Source: Bacillota bacterium (GTDB taxonomy: Bacteria; Bacillota; Clostridia; Peptostreptococcales; Anaerovoracaceae). From it: a stretch of 9,950 bases of DNA. Location: positions 1 through 9,950 of the forward strand of contig JAFWDF010000021.1 in NCBI GenBank assembly GCA_017534025.1, given 5' to 3'. Made by a program: the position numbers and the translations under genes. Below are positions 7,108 through 9,950 of this stretch, piece after piece. The first letter of the stretch is position 1, and every line of letters begins with the position of its first letter. The notes under the pieces were generated by a model. It was not told the origin of the DNA. It searched no databases and worked only from the letters and a program-made list of their open reading frames with translations.

Positions 7108-8547
7108 TTAGTCAGCAAAGATTTCGTCCGGAGTAGCATCGCATCCAGGCAGAGAAGTTCTGTAAGCGATGTAGGACTTATTGTACAGGTGATAATAAGT
7201 CAGGTTCTCGGAGATGCTGTTGCCGCCCCAGGAACCGCAGCCCAGGGATACGGTGCCGTCGAGGCCGTTGAACCTTGCGTCGCCGCCTGCAGCGTGACCC
7301 GGCTGGTTAACCAAGATACGGCCAACAGGGAGTGCCAGACCAGCCTGTTCGATGTTCGCATCATTATCAGAGTAAACAACGGAGGAGTGGCCGGTACCTT
7401 CTCTGAGGAGGTTAGTAACAGCATATTCGATCGCTTCGTCCCAGGTCTTGTAAGTCAGGATGGCGATCGCAGTAGTCAGCTTTTCCTTGCACAGAACGTC
7501 GTCTGTGTTGTCAGCCTTGATCAGAACAGCCGCTCTGTCTTCCGGAATATCGATGCCAGCCATCTTGCCCAGAGTAGCAGGAACCTGACCGATAACGTCC
7601 TTGTTCAGCTTGCCGCCTACGAACAGAGTGTCTCTCATCTTTGCTACGTTTGCAGCGTCGTCAATCCAGAATGCACCGGCCTTTTCCATAGCAGCCTTCA
7701 TAGCAGCATAGTCATCTTCGTGAACGATGATGCACTGGTTGCCTGCGCAGATTACGCCGAGGTCGAAGCATCTGCCTTCGATGATGTCAGCAGCTGCTGC
7801 GTCAAAATCAATACCTCTGTCGATGAGGGACTGGGAGTTGCCGGCACCTACGCCGAAAGCAGGCTTACCGGAAGAGTAAGCAGCCTTAACCATGTCAGGA
7901 CCGCCAGTAGCGAGAACTACGTCAACCTTCTTCATGAGGAGACCGGAAACGTCTACGTCCGGCTTGTCGATGCAGAGGATCAGATCTTCAGGACCGCCTG
8001 CAGCAACGATCGCGTCGTTCATCAGCTTAACAGAGAGACCGGTTGTCTTCTTTGCACGAGGGTGCGGGGAAACTACCAGGGAGTTAGCGCACTTGATCGC
8101 GCACATACCGTTAACCAGCGGAGTGATAGTAGGGTTGGTAGTCGGAGTAACGCAGCCCAGAACGCCCATTGGCTTAGCGATGAGCGCATAGCTCTTTTCT
8201 TCGTTTCTTTCGATGATGCCGATGGAAGGCTTGCCCTTCAGTTCAGCCCAGGTACCGGTGGATTTACCGATGTTCTTCATCATCTTGTGTTCCGGATTAC
8301 CCATGCCGGTTTCTTCAACAGCCATCTTGCCCAGTTCTTCAGCATGTTCGAAGATGGTAACAGCCATAGCCTTAACGATCTTATCGATCTGTTCCTGCGT
8401 CATGGTAGCAGCGATAGCCTGCGCCTTTCTGGAACGTTCGATGTATTCGTCTACATACTTTTCCTTCGCCGCATAAATTGCAGGCAGTTCGGAAAACGGA
8501 TCAAACGCGCGTTCAACTACTTCTTTAATGAAATCAATATTAGCCAT
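7108..8547 (-). CDS. CoA-acylating aldehyde dehydrogenase (SucD/Ald-like)
   Basis: This 479-residue enzyme should interconvert an aldehyde, CoA and NAD(P)+ with the acyl-CoA and NAD(P)H. Its order of motifs matches the acylating branch of the aldehyde dehydrogenase superfamily, as in C. kluyveri succinate semialdehyde dehydrogenase and the first half of AdhE: KPMGVLGCVTPTTNPT at 125-140, SPHPRAKKT at 160-168, LATGGPDMVKAAYSSGKPA at 212-230, FGVGAGNS at 231-238, the catalytic Cys267 in GVICAGNQ, NQPGHAAGG at 414-422 and LGCGSWGGNSISENLTY at 435-451. The usual CxxEQ after the nucleophile is CAGNQ here, an unusual Glu-to-Asn change. GGGAGG lies 5 nt before the ATG. An alcohol dehydrogenase precedes it and ptb-buk follows, so it can sit at the branch between acyl-CoA and alcohol. 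The substrate (acetaldehyde, butyraldehyde, succinate semialdehyde or another) is not determined. Confidence 0.9.
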   Translation of the reverse strand: MANIDFIKEVVERAFDPFSELPAIYAAKEKYVDEYIERSRKAQAIAATMTQEQIDKIVKAMAVTIFEHAEELGKMAVEETGMGNPEHKMMKNIGKSTGTWAELKGKPSIGIIERNEEKSYALIAKPMGVLGCVTPTTNPTITPLVNGMCAIKCANSLVVSPHPRAKKTTGLSVKLMNDAIVAAGGPEDLILCIDKPDVDVSGLLMKKVDVVLATGGPDMVKAAYSSGKPAFGVGAGNSQSLIDRGIDFDAAAADIIEGRCFDLGVICAGNQCIIVHEDDYAAMKAAMEKAGAFWIDDAANVAKMRDTLFVGGKLNKDVIGQVPATLGKMAGIDIPEDRAAVLIKADNTDDVLCKEKLTTAIAILTYKTWDEAIEYAVTNLLREGTGHSSVVYSDNDANIEQAGLALPVGRILVNQPGHAAGGDARFNGLDGTVSLGCGSWGGNSISENLTYYHLYNKSYIAYRTSLPGCDATPDEIFAD

Positions 8548-8585
8548 TTTGTCCTCCCGGATAATTTTGATAATAAAAAATGCCA

Positions 8586-8598
8586 GATATTAAATATC
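8586..8598. promoter_or_regulatory. Palindrome upstream of the aldehyde dehydrogenase, possible operator
   Basis: GATATTAAATATC is a perfect 13-nt palindrome with 6-nt arms, 39 nt before the aldehyde dehydrogenase ATG, within the only AT-rich stretch of this gap. The position suits a repressor site or promoter overlap. I could not find a clean pair of -35 and -10 boxes; TATTAT (minus strand, just downstream) is the best -10 candidate. Confidence 0.4.
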
Positions 8599-8623
8599 CA
8601 ACGAATATTAACTTGTTTGGAAA

Positions 8624-8649
8624 CCGGCGCGCGTGGAGTTGCGCGCCGG
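8624..8649 (-). terminator. Strong hairpin after the alcohol dehydrogenase, probable terminator
   Basis: CCGGCGCGC and GCGCGCCGG form a perfect 9-bp GC stem with an 8-nt loop. The minus strand continues TTTCC, so the T-run is short and termination may be incomplete. It separates the alcohol dehydrogenase from the aldehyde dehydrogenase. Confidence 0.5.
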
Positions 8650-8664
8650 CGAAGAATGTTAATG

Positions 8665-8695
8665 AACCCGCCTGCGCGGGGCAGGCAAATGGGTT
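8665..8695 (-). other. Hairpin directly downstream of the alcohol dehydrogenase
   Basis: GCCTGC (8686-8681) pairs with GCAGGC (8675-8670) around CCCGC, and flanking AACCC and GGGTT extend the stem beyond an ATTT bulge. It starts 28 bp after the stop codon and has no proper T-run, so it is more likely a 3'-end stabilising structure, or half of a two-hairpin terminator with the next stem. Confidence 0.45.
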
Positions 8696-8722
8696 ACCTT
8701 GTTTGGAGATAAGGCAGATTAA

Positions 8723-9865
8723 TTACGCATACATGTTCTTCAGAACAGCCAGGCAGTCATCCTTAGTCATTGTGCGAGGGTTGAACTGCTGGAAGAATTC
8801 GTCAGCGCATACCTGAGCGATTTCGTCGAACTTGCTTTCGTCATAGTCGAAAGTCTTGATGGAAGGCAGCTTGCACTTTTCATCACGGAATACGATGAAC
8901 GCATCTCTTACCATAGCGCCGATCTGTTCCGGAGTTTCGCTGCCGGAGAATTCACAGCCGAGAGCTTCGCCGATTCTCTTAACGATCGCAGGGATAGCAG
9001 GAGCGTTGAATTCGATAACCCATGGCAGAGCGTAAGCGCATGCAGTACCATGAGGGATATTGAAGTAACCGCCGAGGGTCTGGCCGATGGAGTGGCCTGC
9101 GCAGGTGTGGCCGTAAACCAGCAGGTAGCCGCCTACTGCAGCTGCAACTGCCATCTTGCCTCTGGCTTCCATGTTCTTGCCGTCAGCAACAGCGATTGGC
9201 AGGTATTCAGCAATCTGGTCGATTGTCTTTTCAGCCATGAACTGGATGAAATCGTTGTTCAGTGTACCCATGTGGGATTCGATCGCGTGAGCGAGCGCGT
9301 CCAGACCGGTGGAAGCAGTGAGCTTCGGAGGCATACCAGCCATCAGTTCCGGGTCGATTACGCAGTAATCAGCAAATGCGCCGTCTGCGATGAAGTTCTG
9401 CTTAATGTGGTTTTCATCAGACAGGATCGCACCGTCGGACATTTCACTGCCTGTACCTGCTGTAGTCGGAACCATGATCAGGCCGTCGCCTACATTGAAA
9501 GGCTTCGCGAAGTTCGCATACTGCATCAGCGGAGCCGGATTGTGCTTCAGAATATTAACGCCCTTGGCGCAGTCCATGTTGGAACCGCCGCCAACGCCGA
9601 TGATGAAGTCGCAGCCTTCTGCAACCAGCATTTCATAAGCTTCTTCGGATGCTCTGATAGGAGGGTTTGGTTCGTTCTTGTCATATACAGCGTAAGCGAT
9701 GTTCTCGTTGTCCAGACCAGCCTTGATTCTGTCAACGATGTCTGTCTGCATGATGCCCTTGTCTGCAACGATCAGAGCCTTGGTTCTGCCCAGCAGCTGA
9801 GCGAGTTCACCCATCTGATTGATGCAGCCGTTACCATAAAGCCGGGACAAACCAGTAACGGCCAT
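8723..9865 (-). CDS. Iron-containing alcohol dehydrogenase, N-terminus apparently altered
   Basis: This group III (Fe-dependent) alcohol dehydrogenase would interconvert an aldehyde and its alcohol with NAD(P)H. Seen in the 380 residues from the ATG at 9865: nucleotide-binding IIGVGGGSNMDCAK at 88-101, PTTAGTGSEMSDGA at 133-146, and the metal ligands Asp189 and His193 in TGLDALAHAIESH, His258 in GHSIGQ and His272 in IPHGTACAYALP. The family-like sequence begins at LYGNGCINQMGEL (residue 9 on). The eight residues before it come from DNA that also encodes a plausible protein in another frame, there is no ribosome binding site, and a TGA blocks any upstream extension in frame. The protein is about four residues short at the N-terminus compared with E. 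coli FucO. The 5' end is therefore uncertain: truncated, rearranged, or misassembled. It precedes the aldehyde dehydrogenase and is its likely partner. Confidence 0.88.
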   Translation of the reverse strand: MAVTGLSRLYGNGCINQMGELAQLLGRTKALIVADKGIMQTDIVDRIKAGLDNENIAYAVYDKNEPNPPIRASEEAYEMLVAEGCDFIIGVGGGSNMDCAKGVNILKHNPAPLMQYANFAKPFNVGDGLIMVPTTAGTGSEMSDGAILSDENHIKQNFIADGAFADYCVIDPELMAGMPPKLTASTGLDALAHAIESHMGTLNNDFIQFMAEKTIDQIAEYLPIAVADGKNMEARGKMAVAAAVGGYLLVYGHTCAGHSIGQTLGGYFNIPHGTACAYALPWVIEFNAPAIPAIVKRIGEALGCEFSGSETPEQIGAMVRDAFIVFRDEKCKLPSIKTFDYDESKFDEIAQVCADEFFQQFNPRTMTKDDCLAVLKNMYA

Positions 9866-9950
9866 CGGAGCCGAGTTTCATATCTTCCACATTGACGGAC
9901 TCATACTGGCCATCCTCCCCTTTCTGATAATAGACTGTGTACATGGATGC
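9831..9950 (-). pseudogene. Fragment of an unknown coding frame overlapping the alcohol dehydrogenase start
   Basis: A minus-strand frame, open from the window edge, reads MYTVYYQKGEDGQYESVNVE then DMKLGSDGRYWFVPALW and stops at a TAA at 9833-9831. Up to about 9840 its composition (charged, Tyr- and Gly-rich, ending GSDGRYWFVPA) looks like real protein. It then runs out of frame into the first codons with alcohol dehydrogenase homology. I do not recognise the protein. It may be the internal part or end of a neighbouring gene joined abruptly to the dehydrogenase gene. The start lies outside the window or is lost. Confidence 0.35.

Larger units (their letters stand above)
8608..8708. repeat. 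14-nt direct repeat pair bracketing two hairpins
   Basis: TTAACTTGTTTGGA (8608-8621) and TTACCTTGTTTGGA (8695-8708) on the plus strand differ at one base and lie 87 bp apart in the same orientation. Between them are the two hairpins of the adh-ald gap. The pair could be binding sites of a regulator or the trace of a small duplication or insertion. Confidence 0.5.

Noticed and set aside
5073..7136. A 687-codon open frame on the plus strand opposite buk and ptb
   Set aside because: It is exactly antisense to two well-identified genes and crosses the structured gap between ald and ptb. Its composition is rich in His, Arg and Val without recognisable domains, as expected when the opposite strand has biased codons.
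8608..8708. Rex (redox repressor) operator upstream of the aldehyde dehydrogenase
   Set aside because: The repeats contain TTGTT and TTAA pieces but not the inverted TTGTTAA-N4-TTAACAA arrangement, so the assignment would be forced.
7189..8712. A 507-codon plus-strand open frame opposite the aldehyde dehydrogenase
   Set aside because: It mirrors the codon bias of ald, has no ribosome binding site worth calling and no recognisable motif.

Overview
The seven recognisable genes all lie on the minus strand, so the window reads right to left. The protein families (a CoA-acylating aldehyde dehydrogenase, an iron-dependent alcohol dehydrogenase, phosphate butyryltransferase plus butyrate kinase, and an LtaS-type sulfatase) and the strong AGGAGG-type ribosome binding sites suggest a fermentative low-oxygen Firmicute of the class Clostridia. 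Base composition looks moderate, about half G+C by eye. Assignment below class level would be a guess.

Right part (about 9950-7108): an iron-containing alcohol dehydrogenase, whose 5' end appears cut into by a piece of another reading frame at the window edge, is followed by a CoA-acylating aldehyde dehydrogenase of the SucD/Ald type. The gap between them holds two strong hairpins bracketed by a 14-nt direct repeat, then an AT-rich segment with a 13-nt palindrome just before the aldehyde dehydrogenase.

Middle part (7107-2323): after a structured 250-bp gap with a good terminator hairpin come ptb (phosphate butyryltransferase), buk (butyrate kinase), an OFA-family major facilitator transporter, and a multi-pass membrane protein I cannot name. 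The first three are tightly packed (gaps of about 20 bp). The membrane protein gene carries a one-base frameshift at position 3423-3425 near its 5' end; adding one G restores a 357-residue protein. A strong rho-independent terminator at 2323-2360 closes this unit.

Left part (2260-1): a well-formed promoter drives a separate gene for an LTA-synthase-like membrane sulfatase, followed by the 5' part of a small uncharacterised protein gene that runs off the window.

Taken together, adh-ald-ptb-buk can link an alcohol or aldehyde to its acyl-CoA, acyl phosphate and free acid with one ATP made, or run the reductive branch from acyl-CoA to alcohol. The neighbouring OFA transporter and membrane protein are candidates for moving the organic acid substrate or product. 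The true acyl group cannot be read from sequence alone, and no genes for making butyryl-CoA from acetyl-CoA are in view.
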